Shown here: piece by piece, positions 1 through 6,719 of the stretch
Numbering within the stretch: the first letter of the stretch is position 1
Layout: every line of letters begins with the position of its first letter
Assembly (NCBI GenBank): GCA_964495085.1
Contig: CAZBUK010000064.1
Location: 1-22,785 of the forward strand
Source: CAZBUK01 sp964495085
GTDB lineage: Bacteria > Bacteroidota > Ignavibacteria > T3Sed10-11
Direction: 5' to 3'
DNA: 22,785 nt
Program-made: the position numbers and the translations under genes
Notes under the pieces: model-generated
Seen by the model: the letters and a program-made list of their open reading frames with translations, nothing else
Database searches by the model: none
Told to the model about the DNA's origin: nothing

Positions 1-473
1 AGGATGTGCTGGTGAAAGTGAACGCACAGCTCTACGGAACGATCGAGAGGAATACATTTGTCAGCATGGTATATGGGGTCATCGATGTAAAGTCGCGTGT
101 GATACGATTCGCGCGCGCAGGACATAATCCCCTCATTATCGCTCATTTAAACTCAAATTCGGCAAAAACATTCGTACCACGGGGCATGGCGCTCGGTCTC
201 GATTCGGGTGTAGTCTTCAGCCGGTCGCTGGAGGAGAACGAGATCCAACTCAAGAGCGGCGACGTCCTGACACTTTACACCGACGGATTTACGGAAGCCC
301 GGAGGAGCGTCGACCATGAATTCGGCCAGGAGAATTTCGTCGCGCTTCTCACGCAGCGCCGCGACCGGCCTGCGCGCCGGATCATCTCCGACGCCGTGGC
401 GGAGATTAAAAAATTCCGCGGCGACTATCCTCAACACGATGACATGACGATCGTCGTCGTGAAAGTTCTCTGA
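1..473 (+). CDS. SpoIIE/RsbU-type PP2C serine phosphatase, C-terminal part (5' truncated)
   Basis: The reading frame is open to the left edge of the window (codons D-V-L-V-K precede any convincing start), so only the last ~157 residues are present. They form the end of a SpoIIE-type PPM/PP2C phosphatase domain. FVSMVYGVID, the AGHNP turn, GDVLTLYTDGFTEA and the terminal QHDDMTIVVV are the family's conserved metal-binding and core strands. Such enzymes dephosphorylate anti-sigma-factor antagonists or other phosphoserine signalling proteins and usually sit at the C-terminus of a sensor protein (GAF, PAS, HAMP or response regulator). The input domain lies outside the window, so the signal sensed cannot be stated. 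A strong intrinsic terminator follows 80 bases downstream. Family assignment is firm; the partner is unknown. Confidence 0.93.
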   Translation, partial: DVLVKVNAQLYGTIERNTFVSMVYGVIDVKSRVIRFARAGHNPLIIAHLNSNSAKTFVPRGMALGLDSGVVFSRSLEENEIQLKSGDVLTLYTDGFTEARRSVDHEFGQENFVALLTQRRDRPARRIISDAVAEIKKFRGDYPQHDDMTIVVVKVL

Positions 474-554
474 CGCCGGCAATCGGCTACGATGCATCAT
501 GCTCCGACTCACCTCATCATAATTGCTCCGGACTCATGCTCGAGCGCTCTTTCC

Positions 555-591
555 TTCCGATCAGGCATCGGAAATATTTTTTTCTTTTTCA
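555..591 (+). terminator. Rho-independent terminator after the PP2C phosphatase
   Basis: A perfect 7-bp stem (TTCCGAT at 555-561, ATCGGAA at 567-573) with a 5-base loop is followed by a T-rich tract (ATATTTTTTTCTTTTT). It lies 80 bases after the phosphatase stop and just before the next promoter, so it separates the two transcription units. Confidence 0.85.
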
Positions 592-601
592 CCGTTTTTG
601 C

Positions 602-629
602 TTGACAAATGTTTATAAAAGTATATATT
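602..629 (+). promoter_or_regulatory. Sigma70-type promoter of the ATP-grasp/GNAT/KamA operon
   Basis: A perfect -35 hexamer TTGACA (602-607) is followed after 16 bases by TATATT (624-629). The start of transcription would be near 636, giving a leader of about 68 bases. It sits immediately downstream of the phosphatase terminator. The same -10 word, TATATT, recurs in three other candidate promoters of this window. Confidence 0.75.
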
Positions 630-703
630 TACACAAAAAACTATTCCGATAAACGATAAGAAAGGAAACGGTATATCTTTTTTGTACAACTGTTTTTTAT
701 TGT

Positions 704-1762
704 ATGCGAATCGTACTTACCTACAACCTAAAGCAAGAAGTAACGTCGCATACCGGTGAACAACCCGACTCCGATGAAGATGCAGCAGCCGTAGATGATA
801 CGTATGCGGAATGGGACAGCCGGGAAACCATCGATGCAGTTCGCGATGCTATCGCGCTGCATAATGAAGTGGTACCCTTAGAAGCGAACGAAGACTTTTT
901 CGAATCGTTGCGGGAAGTACGACCGGATTTCGTATTCAATATTGCCGAAGGTTTTTACGGGATATCCCGTGAAGCCCAGATACCGGCGATATGCGAAATG
1001 CTCCGGATCCCTTACCTAGGTTCCGACCCCTTAACCCTATCTCTCTGTTTGGACAAAGCGCGGACGAAAGAAGTACTCACCTATCATAAGATACCGAATG
1101 CTCCGTTCTTCGTGTTGAACGATGCTTCGTCTCTGAACGGCGAAGCGCTCCGTTACCCGCAGATGGTCAAGCCGCTGCACGAAGGATCGAGCAAGGGTAT
1201 TTTTAATTCCTCGTTGGTACGTACGAAGGAAGAGTTGATCGGAGAAGTCCGCCGCATCCTCGAAGTCTATAATCAACCGGCGTTGATCGAAGCATTTCTC
1301 TCCGGACGGGAATTCACCGTGGCATTGATGGGAAACGGTAATTCGGTTCGGGCGCTTCCGATCGTCGAGATCCGCCATGATACGTTGCCCGAAGGCGTGA
1401 ATCCGATATACTCGTATGAGGCGAAGTGGATCTGGGATACCCGTGATGCACCGCTCAAGATTTTTTCATGTCCGGCCGATATAACTGAAGCACAGCGCCG
1501 AGCCATCGAAAAAATATGCATCGATACCTATTCGGTCTTGCGCTGCCGCGATTGGGCGCGCATCGACGTCAGGATGGATGAAGCGGGAATTCCCCACATC
1601 ATCGAGGTGAATCCGCTTCCCGGCATTCTACCGAGAGAGGAGGATAACTCGTGCTTCCCAAAAGCAGCGCGTGCGGCGGGCATGAGTTATCAGAACCTCA
1701 TCACTGAAGTCATCCGGGTATCCGCTCAACGATGGAAAATACCCGTCGAAACAAGCCGGTGA
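704..1762 (+). CDS. ATP-grasp ligase, D-Ala-D-Ala ligase-like (first of a tandem pair)
   Basis: A 352-residue ATP-grasp enzyme with the Ddl fold. The region around residues 77-119 (VFNIAEG ... IPYLGSD ... DK) matches the Ddl N-terminal/central junction. MVKPLHEGSSKGI (154-166) is the ATP-binding loop, ALIEAFLSGREF (193-204) the hinge, YEAKW (238-242) the omega-loop with its lysine, and RIDVR plus EVNPLPG carry the metal ligands D288, E301 and N303. It lacks the N-terminal glutamate/serine motif by which true Ddl enzymes bind the first D-alanine, so it probably joins other carboxylate and amine substrates. It is paralogous to the next gene and shares an operon with a GNAT and a KamA-type enzyme. 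No clear Shine-Dalgarno precedes the ATG; a purine-rich AAAGGAAA lies about 35 bases upstream. Family assignment is firm; substrates are unknown. Confidence 0.88.
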   Translation: MRIVLTYNLKQEVTSHTGEQPDSDEDAAAVDDTYAEWDSRETIDAVRDAIALHNEVVPLEANEDFFESLREVRPDFVFNIAEGFYGISREAQIPAICEMLRIPYLGSDPLTLSLCLDKARTKEVLTYHKIPNAPFFVLNDASSLNGEALRYPQMVKPLHEGSSKGIFNSSLVRTKEELIGEVRRILEVYNQPALIEAFLSGREFTVALMGNGNSVRALPIVEIRHDTLPEGVNPIYSYEAKWIWDTRDAPLKIFSCPADITEAQRRAIEKICIDTYSVLRCRDWARIDVRMDEAGIPHIIEVNPLPGILPREEDNSCFPKAARAAGMSYQNLITEVIRVSAQRWKIPVETSR

Positions 1763-1843
1763 TCTATATACGGGATAATATTTTAATATAGCGATTTATA
1801 GCGGTACGCCAGACCAATGTAATATTCAAAAGGCCAGCGGAAA

Positions 1844-2911
1844 TTGCGAGTTCTCGTCCTTTATAACGATCCGGAACCGGTCAGTCAGACGAATGAGACG
1901 GCGGTCCTCGACAGGAACGCACACGGATATTCAGTCAATGTCTCCGGCGGCAGCCAGACCGGTTTCGTCGATATCTCGAATGAGGGGATGGCGGAAGAGG
2001 TGCATGCGATCGCCGGATCTCTCGAACGGGTGGGTTTCACCGCCGGCAGCCTGAACGTGAAGAATAATCTCGCATTGCTGCTCGAAACGCTCGAACGAAA
2101 GGATATAGAAGTGATATTCAATCTAGTGGAATCGTTTCATAACGAATCCGAACCGGAGATGTACGTCGCGGGTCTGTACGATCTCTATAAGATTCCATAC
2201 ACGGGCGCCGGTCCGAAAGCGCTCGGTAATTGTCTCGATAAGATTCTGACGAAACAGCTGCTCGGAAGCTACGGCATCAGTGTCCCGCGTTTCTTCGTCG
2301 CCGGGAAAACCAACCGTAACGGCAAATCCGAAACGCTCGAGTTTCCCCTGATCGTGAAGCCGGTTCATGAAGACGCAAGTGCGGGGATCGAGAACGATTC
2401 GATCGTGTATACCGGACAGCAGCTCGAGAACCGTGTCGGATATATACACTCTTACTTCAAACAGGATGCACTGGTCGAAGAGTACATCCGGGGAAGGGAA
2501 TTCAACGTGTCGGTGTTCGGAAATAATCCGGCGGTCACCCTGCCGGTCTCGGAGATCGATTTCAGCGGCATGCCCGGTCACCTGCATCATATTGTAAGCT
2601 ATCAAGCGAAATGGGTGCCCGAGCATGAGGCGTATATGAATACCGTGCCGGTCTGTCCTGCCGCGATACCCGAATCACTTGCATTCGATCTGAGCAGGAC
2701 GGCGATATCCGCCGCCGGCATCATGGGCACACGCGATTATGCGCGGGTGGATATGCGGGTCGACGGGCAGGGGAAGATCTTCGTGCTCGAAGTGAATCCG
2801 AATCCCGATATATCGCGCGATGCCGGCTTCATGCGGGCGGCACGGGTATACGGCTGGAGCCATGAGGAAACTCTGAAACGAATTGTCGAAATGGCGTACG
2901 CACGATCATGA
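1844..2911 (+). CDS. ATP-grasp ligase, D-Ala-D-Ala ligase-like (second of a tandem pair)
   Basis: A 355-residue ATP-grasp protein starting at TTG; the resulting N-terminus MRVLVLYND aligns with MRIVLTYNL of the preceding paralogue, which supports this start. The motifs run in the same order: VIFNLVESF (90-98), IPYTGAG with LDK (117-133), LIVKPVHEDASAGI (169-182), ALVEEYIRGREF (209-220), YQAKW (253-257), and the metal ligands D303, E316 and N318 in RVDMR and EVNPNP. It therefore looks catalytically competent for ATP-dependent ligation of a carboxylate to an amine. It lies 81 bases after the first ligase, and its stop overlaps the start of the GNAT gene (ATGA, 2908-2911), so translation is coupled. 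The two ligases may act in sequence or as a heteromer. Substrates cannot be read from sequence. Confidence 0.88.
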   Translation: MRVLVLYNDPEPVSQTNETAVLDRNAHGYSVNVSGGSQTGFVDISNEGMAEEVHAIAGSLERVGFTAGSLNVKNNLALLLETLERKDIEVIFNLVESFHNESEPEMYVAGLYDLYKIPYTGAGPKALGNCLDKILTKQLLGSYGISVPRFFVAGKTNRNGKSETLEFPLIVKPVHEDASAGIENDSIVYTGQQLENRVGYIHSYFKQDALVEEYIRGREFNVSVFGNNPAVTLPVSEIDFSGMPGHLHHIVSYQAKWVPEHEAYMNTVPVCPAAIPESLAFDLSRTAISAAGIMGTRDYARVDMRVDGQGKIFVLEVNPNPDISRDAGFMRAARVYGWSHEETLKRIVEMAYARS

Positions 2912-3393
2912 CCAACATCCGACCCCTCGAAGCACGCGATACCGATCGGGTGCGTTCCATACTTGCGGGTACTCAGATTTTCCGCAACGACGAGATCGAA
3001 GTTGCAATGGAAGTTATCGCCGAATATCTCGACGATTCGGTAGAGAGCGGTTACTGGTCGTTCGTAGCCGGGGACGATTCGGACGAGGTAACCGGATTCG
3101 TGATCGTGGGACCGAATCCGATCACCATCGGAACCTACGATCTGTATTGGATTGCGGTCGATGTGTCGCAGCAACGCCTGGGCATCGGAGCCCGGCTGTT
3201 GAACTTCGCCGAGGAAAAAGTAATCAAACATGACGGGAGATTGCTGGTCGCCGAGACCTCTTCAAGACCGACGTATCTCCGGACCCGAAATTTCTATAAA
3301 CGCAACGGGTACTCCGAGTTGGCCCAGATACGCGACTACTACGACGTCGGAGACGACCTGATCATATACGGAAAATACCTGAAGGAGCTATGA
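2908..3393 (+). CDS. GNAT-family N-acetyltransferase
   Basis: A 161-residue single-domain GNAT enzyme, expected to transfer acetyl from acetyl-CoA to an amine. Visible features are the N-terminal IRPLEARDTDRV, strand beta4 DLYWIAVD (78-85), the acetyl-CoA pyrophosphate loop QRLGIG (89-94) in motif A, and the C-terminal NFYKRNGY (128-135) of motif B. It starts in ATGA overlap with the ATP-grasp gene and ends overlapping the KamA-type gene, so it is made with both. Being next to a KamA-family enzyme recalls AblB, which acetylates beta-lysine on N6 in the N-epsilon-acetyl-beta-lysine osmolyte pathway. It is much shorter than the usual AblB (about 260-280 residues), so equivalence is only an inference. 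Confidence 0.88.
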   Translation: MTNIRPLEARDTDRVRSILAGTQIFRNDEIEVAMEVIAEYLDDSVESGYWSFVAGDDSDEVTGFVIVGPNPITIGTYDLYWIAVDVSQQRLGIGARLLNFAEEKVIKHDGRLLVAETSSRPTYLRTRNFYKRNGYSELAQIRDYYDVGDDLIIYGKYLKEL

Positions 3394-4544
3394 TGGAACT
3401 CTGGCAAGAGCTATTACGAAGAAGTGTGGATAGTGCAAAAGATATCGTCGACAGATTCGGTTTCGATCCGAAAGTTGCCGAACGGCTCAATACCCTCTTC
3501 CATATCCGGATCAATCCCTATTACCTGAGTCTGATCCGGTATCCGGGCGATCCGATCTGGCTCCAGTGCATCCCGGACGAGAAAGAGCTCGAAGAGAACG
3601 ATTTTCCGGAGGACCCGCTCAATGAGGATCGTGACAGCCCGGTACCGAGCATCACCCATCGCTATCCAGACCGGGTACTCTTCCTCACGACAAGTCAGTG
3701 CTCGATGTATTGCCGGTTTTGCACACGTAAACGGAAGGTAGGCGATTCGGATAAGATCAGTATGAAATATATACAGGACGGTCTCGACTATATCCGGTCG
3801 CATCCGGAAATACGGGACGTGATACTCTCGGGCGGCGACCCGCTTATGCTGACCGATTACATGCTCGAAAAAATCGTGAAGGGATTGCGGGAGATTCCGC
3901 ACATCGAGATCATCCGCCTCGGTACGAAGATGCCATGCGTACTGCCTCAGCGTATCACTCCGAAGCTGTGCGAAATGCTCAGGAAATACCATCCGATCTA
4001 CGTCAACACCCATTTCAATCATCCATGGGAGTGCACGCCCGAAGCTAAAAAAGCATGCGATATGCTCGCCGATTCCGGTATTCCGATCGGGAACCAGGCA
4101 GTGTTGATGAAGGGCGTGAACGATGACCCGGACGTTATGCTGGAACTCATGCGGAAGCTCCTCTTCATGCGCGTCAGGCCTTATTACCTGTATCAGGCGG
4201 ATATTACGAAGAGCGCCAATCATTTCCGCACCCCCGTCAGCAAGGGATTGGAGATCATGGATAAACTCCGCGGATACACGTCGGGACTGGCCATTCCCTA
4301 CTATGTCATCGATGCTCCGGGTGGAGGCGGAAAAATTCCGCTTTTGCCGCAGTATGTTCTCGGAAGAAACGGAAAAGATATTATCCTGAGGAATTTTAAA
4401 TACGATATCTATACCTATCCCGACGTCGAGGAGGAAGCGACCGGAGAGGCGAAGATAGAAAAACAATACATGCGTAAGACCAGGACCCGGCGGGCGAATC
4501 GTACGACGAGAAAGCCCACACAGGTATCGAAAACAAATAAATGA
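3393..4544 (+). CDS. kamA: KamA-family radical SAM aminomutase (lysine 2,3-aminomutase-like)
   Basis: A PLP- and [4Fe-4S]-dependent radical SAM enzyme, 383 residues from the ATG at 3393. That start is preferred over ATG 3390 because AAGGAG (3382-3387) is then 5 bases away rather than 2. The cluster motif is C103-x3-C107-x2-C110. HFRTPVSKGLEI, LRGYTSG and DAPGGGGK match lysine 2,3-aminomutase closely. K314 corresponds to the PLP lysine, and D270 and D307 keep the spacing of Asp293 and Asp330, which hold the substrate epsilon-amine in the Clostridium subterminale enzyme (numbering recalled, not aligned by program). The four zinc cysteines of that enzyme are absent: GVNDC reads GVNDD here, and the C-terminal C-x-C-x2-C is replaced by an acidic then strongly basic tail. 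Likely reaction: 2,3-amino migration on lysine or a close analogue. A role like EpmB is less likely because EpmB lacks the DAPGGGGK signature. Confidence 0.88.
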   Translation: MELWQELLRRSVDSAKDIVDRFGFDPKVAERLNTLFHIRINPYYLSLIRYPGDPIWLQCIPDEKELEENDFPEDPLNEDRDSPVPSITHRYPDRVLFLTTSQCSMYCRFCTRKRKVGDSDKISMKYIQDGLDYIRSHPEIRDVILSGGDPLMLTDYMLEKIVKGLREIPHIEIIRLGTKMPCVLPQRITPKLCEMLRKYHPIYVNTHFNHPWECTPEAKKACDMLADSGIPIGNQAVLMKGVNDDPDVMLELMRKLLFMRVRPYYLYQADITKSANHFRTPVSKGLEIMDKLRGYTSGLAIPYYVIDAPGGGGKIPLLPQYVLGRNGKDIILRNFKYDIYTYPDVEEEATGEAKIEKQYMRKTRTRRANRTTRKPTQVSKTNK

Positions 4545-4554
4545 GATTCCGACC

Positions 4555-4590
4555 GGAGGGAGAGATTCAGAGAGTCTCTCCCTTTGTCTT
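4555..4590 (+). terminator. Rho-independent terminator of the KamA operon
   Basis: An 8-bp perfect stem (GGGAGAGA at 4558-4565, TCTCTCCC at 4575-4582), extendable by A-T and G-T pairs, is followed by TTTGTCTTCTT. It lies 13 bases after the kamA-like stop. Confidence 0.85.
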
Positions 4591-4656
4591 CTTCATCCCG
4601 CCTCCACCCGCTCCGCCGCCGATTAAATGCCGAATCCCTGCAGAGAAAATAGAGCC

Positions 4657-5865
4657 ATGAACGCCGCTAAAAAAATATTATTCGTGATCTTCCCGGTACT
4701 TCTCGTTTTTTCGGAGGGCTGTGCTCCAGCCTCATGGAAAAGGGCGGAACAGGCACACCGGAGCGGAGATATGGTCGGTGCGGTCATGCATGCTGCACAG
4801 ACGCTGCATGGGAAACCGGGGTACAAGCACGCCGTTCGGTTCCTGAAAGATCACCTGCCGGTTTATTATAACAGGCTGGAAAACCATGCCGCGGCTGCAC
4901 GGCAGACGGGCGACTGGGATGCAGCACACGACGCGTTCAGCAGGATTGCACGTATATCCGATCTTATATCCTCCCTCCCTCCGCAAAACGATCCGGATTC
5001 CGGGTCTCCGATCATATTTGAGGTCAGGGATGTATCTGAGCGTCTTGCAGAGGCGCAGACGAAGGCGGCTGAAATGCACTATCGGAGAGGCAGGGAGTAC
5101 GAAGCCGCGGGAAAATATAGAGAAGCGGCCCGTTCATATACAAGAGTGCGTGAGTATCTGCCCGACTACCGGGATTCGATGCAGCGGTACGAGCGGAGCC
5201 GGTCGCAAGCATTGCAGCGGATCGCCGTCATCCCGTTCGATAATCTCAGCGGCAAGCGCCAATTCGGTGCCCTGGGAGAAATCGTTGCCGATCAATTGAT
5301 CAGCCATGTTATGTCTGATCGCAGGAATCTGGAGTTTATGGAGTTTGTCACACGCGAGCGGCTCAACCAGCTTATCGCCGAACAGCGACTGGGGCAATCC
5401 GGATTTGTCGATCTTTCATCCGCCGCGGAATTGGGCAGGCTGCTCGGAATACATGCATTCATTTTCGGGAAAATTCTTTCGGTCACAACGCACTATTATC
5501 CCGAGACGCGCGAGGTCGTCCGGGAGGAAAAAGAAATTTCTCGCGGCAGGAACGAACCGAAGATAAGCGTATCGGCGACGGTCACGGTTATTACGCGGAA
5601 GGCAACCGCCCGGATGGTGAGCAGTTATCAGATTGTCGACGTCGAAAGCGGAACGATTGTGCACTCGGCGACGATCCCGCAGGAAGTGGAGGTTCGGGTG
5701 GAGTTTGCCCGGTTCAGAGGGGACGAACGCGCGCTCAGTACGAGGTATAAGGCGCTCTGCGATCGCGGGGAGAGCTTTCCTCCTCCCGTCGATGAGCTGG
5801 TGTTTTCGGTTGCGGATATGATATCGAAATCGCTTGCGCGGGAAGTTGCCGGACATTTTAACTGA
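4657..5865 (+). CDS. Lipoprotein with TPR-like N-terminal region and CsgG-like domain
   Basis: A 402-residue exported protein. The ATG at 4657 is chosen because it puts the lysine-containing n-region directly at the N-terminus (MNAAKKILFVIFPVLLVF) before a candidate lipidation cysteine, C22, in SEGC. That lipobox is atypical: Ser at -3 and Glu at -2. An ATG ten codons upstream (4627) is possible but spoils the signal peptide. Residues about 24-180 are helical with alanine/tyrosine patterns like TPR repeats (AEQAHRSGDMVGAVMHA; RGREYEAAGKYREAARSY). From residue 188, RIAVIPFDNLSG, DQLISHVM, FVTRERLNQLIAEQ and LLGIHAFIFGKI are typical of the CsgG/LpoB/FlgT-type fold found in outer-membrane secretion or envelope-assembly lipoproteins. 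It is convergent with the next gene and probably monocistronic. The exact role is unknown. Confidence 0.75.
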   Translation: MNAAKKILFVIFPVLLVFSEGCAPASWKRAEQAHRSGDMVGAVMHAAQTLHGKPGYKHAVRFLKDHLPVYYNRLENHAAAARQTGDWDAAHDAFSRIARISDLISSLPPQNDPDSGSPIIFEVRDVSERLAEAQTKAAEMHYRRGREYEAAGKYREAARSYTRVREYLPDYRDSMQRYERSRSQALQRIAVIPFDNLSGKRQFGALGEIVADQLISHVMSDRRNLEFMEFVTRERLNQLIAEQRLGQSGFVDLSSAAELGRLLGIHAFIFGKILSVTTHYYPETREVVREEKEISRGRNEPKISVSATVTVITRKATARMVSSYQIVDVESGTIVHSATIPQEVEVRVEFARFRGDERALSTRYKALCDRGESFPPPVDELVFSVADMISKSLAREVAGHFN

Positions 5866-5907
5866 CTATTCCAGCAGCAGGGAAGAACGTTGCGGAGAGA
5901 CCGGACG

Positions 5908-6567
5908 CTATCGCCGGATATGAAGGTTATAAAACTGCAGAAAACGATTCGAGACTGTTTTATCGAGATCTCTCTCGATTGTATGGTCGCCCAAAAGCCG
6001 CACCCTCACCGATGAAGCCGTCCCGATCCGCTTGAATATTTCCGGAGCGACCTCAAAGCCCACGATTTCATGCCTGTATGATTGTTCGCGTTTGTGGGTG
6101 TCTTCGTACGAATAATTTATGCCGTCAATGTCAAACTCCAACCGGTATGCATTCATCCTCTGCGGACCAAAATAATTTACCGCCATGATGTATCTATAAC
6201 CTTCGTTCGGCATGTGCATGATTGCACCCGCAAGCTCAAATTCCGGAGTGATAAAATTATTGATCATGAATACAGTACTGATCTCCTTTCGGCTGTTCTT
6301 ATCGACCTTCACCTCGTACGACTGCGCCTCTGCGCCGAATACGGTCAGGCAAAGAAGGAGCGCAATACCGACGACACGTCGCGCCCCCGTGGCGTTCCCG
6401 GCCGATCCGTTCATGGCTTGAGCAAGCCGTGCCGTCGCGTGCTGACGCGTCTCCAACGAGTCACGAAATGCTTTCCGCTTCAGCGATCCGTTCTTGAGAA
6501 TTCGGAGCTGGGCTTCAAGATACTGTGTGCTCAACGATTGTGCTAAACTGTAATATTTCCTGTACAT
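5908..6567 (-). CDS. Uncharacterised exported or membrane-anchored protein
   Basis: A 219-residue protein I do not recognise. The ATG at 6567 has a GGGGA ribosome site 5 bases upstream. The only hydrophobic segment is at residues about 65-79 (VVGIALLLCLTVFGA) and ends in AEAQ, a good signal-peptidase-I site. The ~60 residues before it are charged and helical (LAQSLSTQYLEAQLRIL), so either the segment is a membrane anchor with a cytoplasmic N-terminus, or translation really starts at the internal ATG at 6414 (MNGSAGNATGARR), giving a normal 168-residue secreted protein. That internal start has no Shine-Dalgarno and is preceded by the palindrome GGCTTGCTCAAGCC. The mature part (YEVKVDKNSRKEISTVFMIN ... 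FYNLHIRR) looks like a beta-rich domain, aromatic and short-looped. It diverges from dnaG. Confidence 0.65.
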   Translation of the reverse strand: MYRKYYSLAQSLSTQYLEAQLRILKNGSLKRKAFRDSLETRQHATARLAQAMNGSAGNATGARRVVGIALLLCLTVFGAEAQSYEVKVDKNSRKEISTVFMINNFITPEFELAGAIMHMPNEGYRYIMAVNYFGPQRMNAYRLEFDIDGINYSYEDTHKREQSYRHEIVGFEVAPEIFKRIGTASSVRVRLLGDHTIERDLDKTVSNRFLQFYNLHIRR

Positions 6568-6684
6568 ATCAATCCCCGTGGCTTTTTAAATAAATAATAG
6601 GAGCTATACAGCCTGCATCCTATGTTCCAGGTCACGGTTTGCAGCAGGTCACACGGTGCCATCGTAGCAATGCCGCATTCCCAA

Positions 6685-6713
6685 TTGATAAAGGAGGCGC
6701 GATTCAGTACATT
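6685..6713 (+). promoter_or_regulatory. Candidate dnaG promoter
   Basis: TTGATA (6685-6690), a 17-base spacer and TACATT (6708-6713) make a plausible sigma70-type promoter. The predicted transcription start falls at or next to the dnaG ATG (6720), which would make the message leaderless. The spacer contains AAGGAGG, a perfect Shine-Dalgarno but 22 bases from that ATG. Confidence 0.35.
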
Positions 6714-6719
6714 TATCCT

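Noticed and set aside
704..1762. Calling the first ATP-grasp gene ddl (D-alanine-D-alanine ligase).
   Set aside because: The ATP-grasp core fits but the N-terminal D-alanine-binding motif is missing, and the operon context with GNAT and KamA points elsewhere.
1787..1803. Direct repeat TATAGCG-N3-TATAGCG between the two ATP-grasp genes.
   Set aside because: The 10-bp period is suggestive of a binding site, but the region is very AT-rich and seven bases is too short to exclude chance.
3414..4466. A 350-codon open frame antisense to the KamA-type gene.
   Set aside because: Its composition (rich in Arg, His, Ile, no domain) is that of a codon-bias shadow, and the sense frame is an unmistakable radical SAM enzyme.
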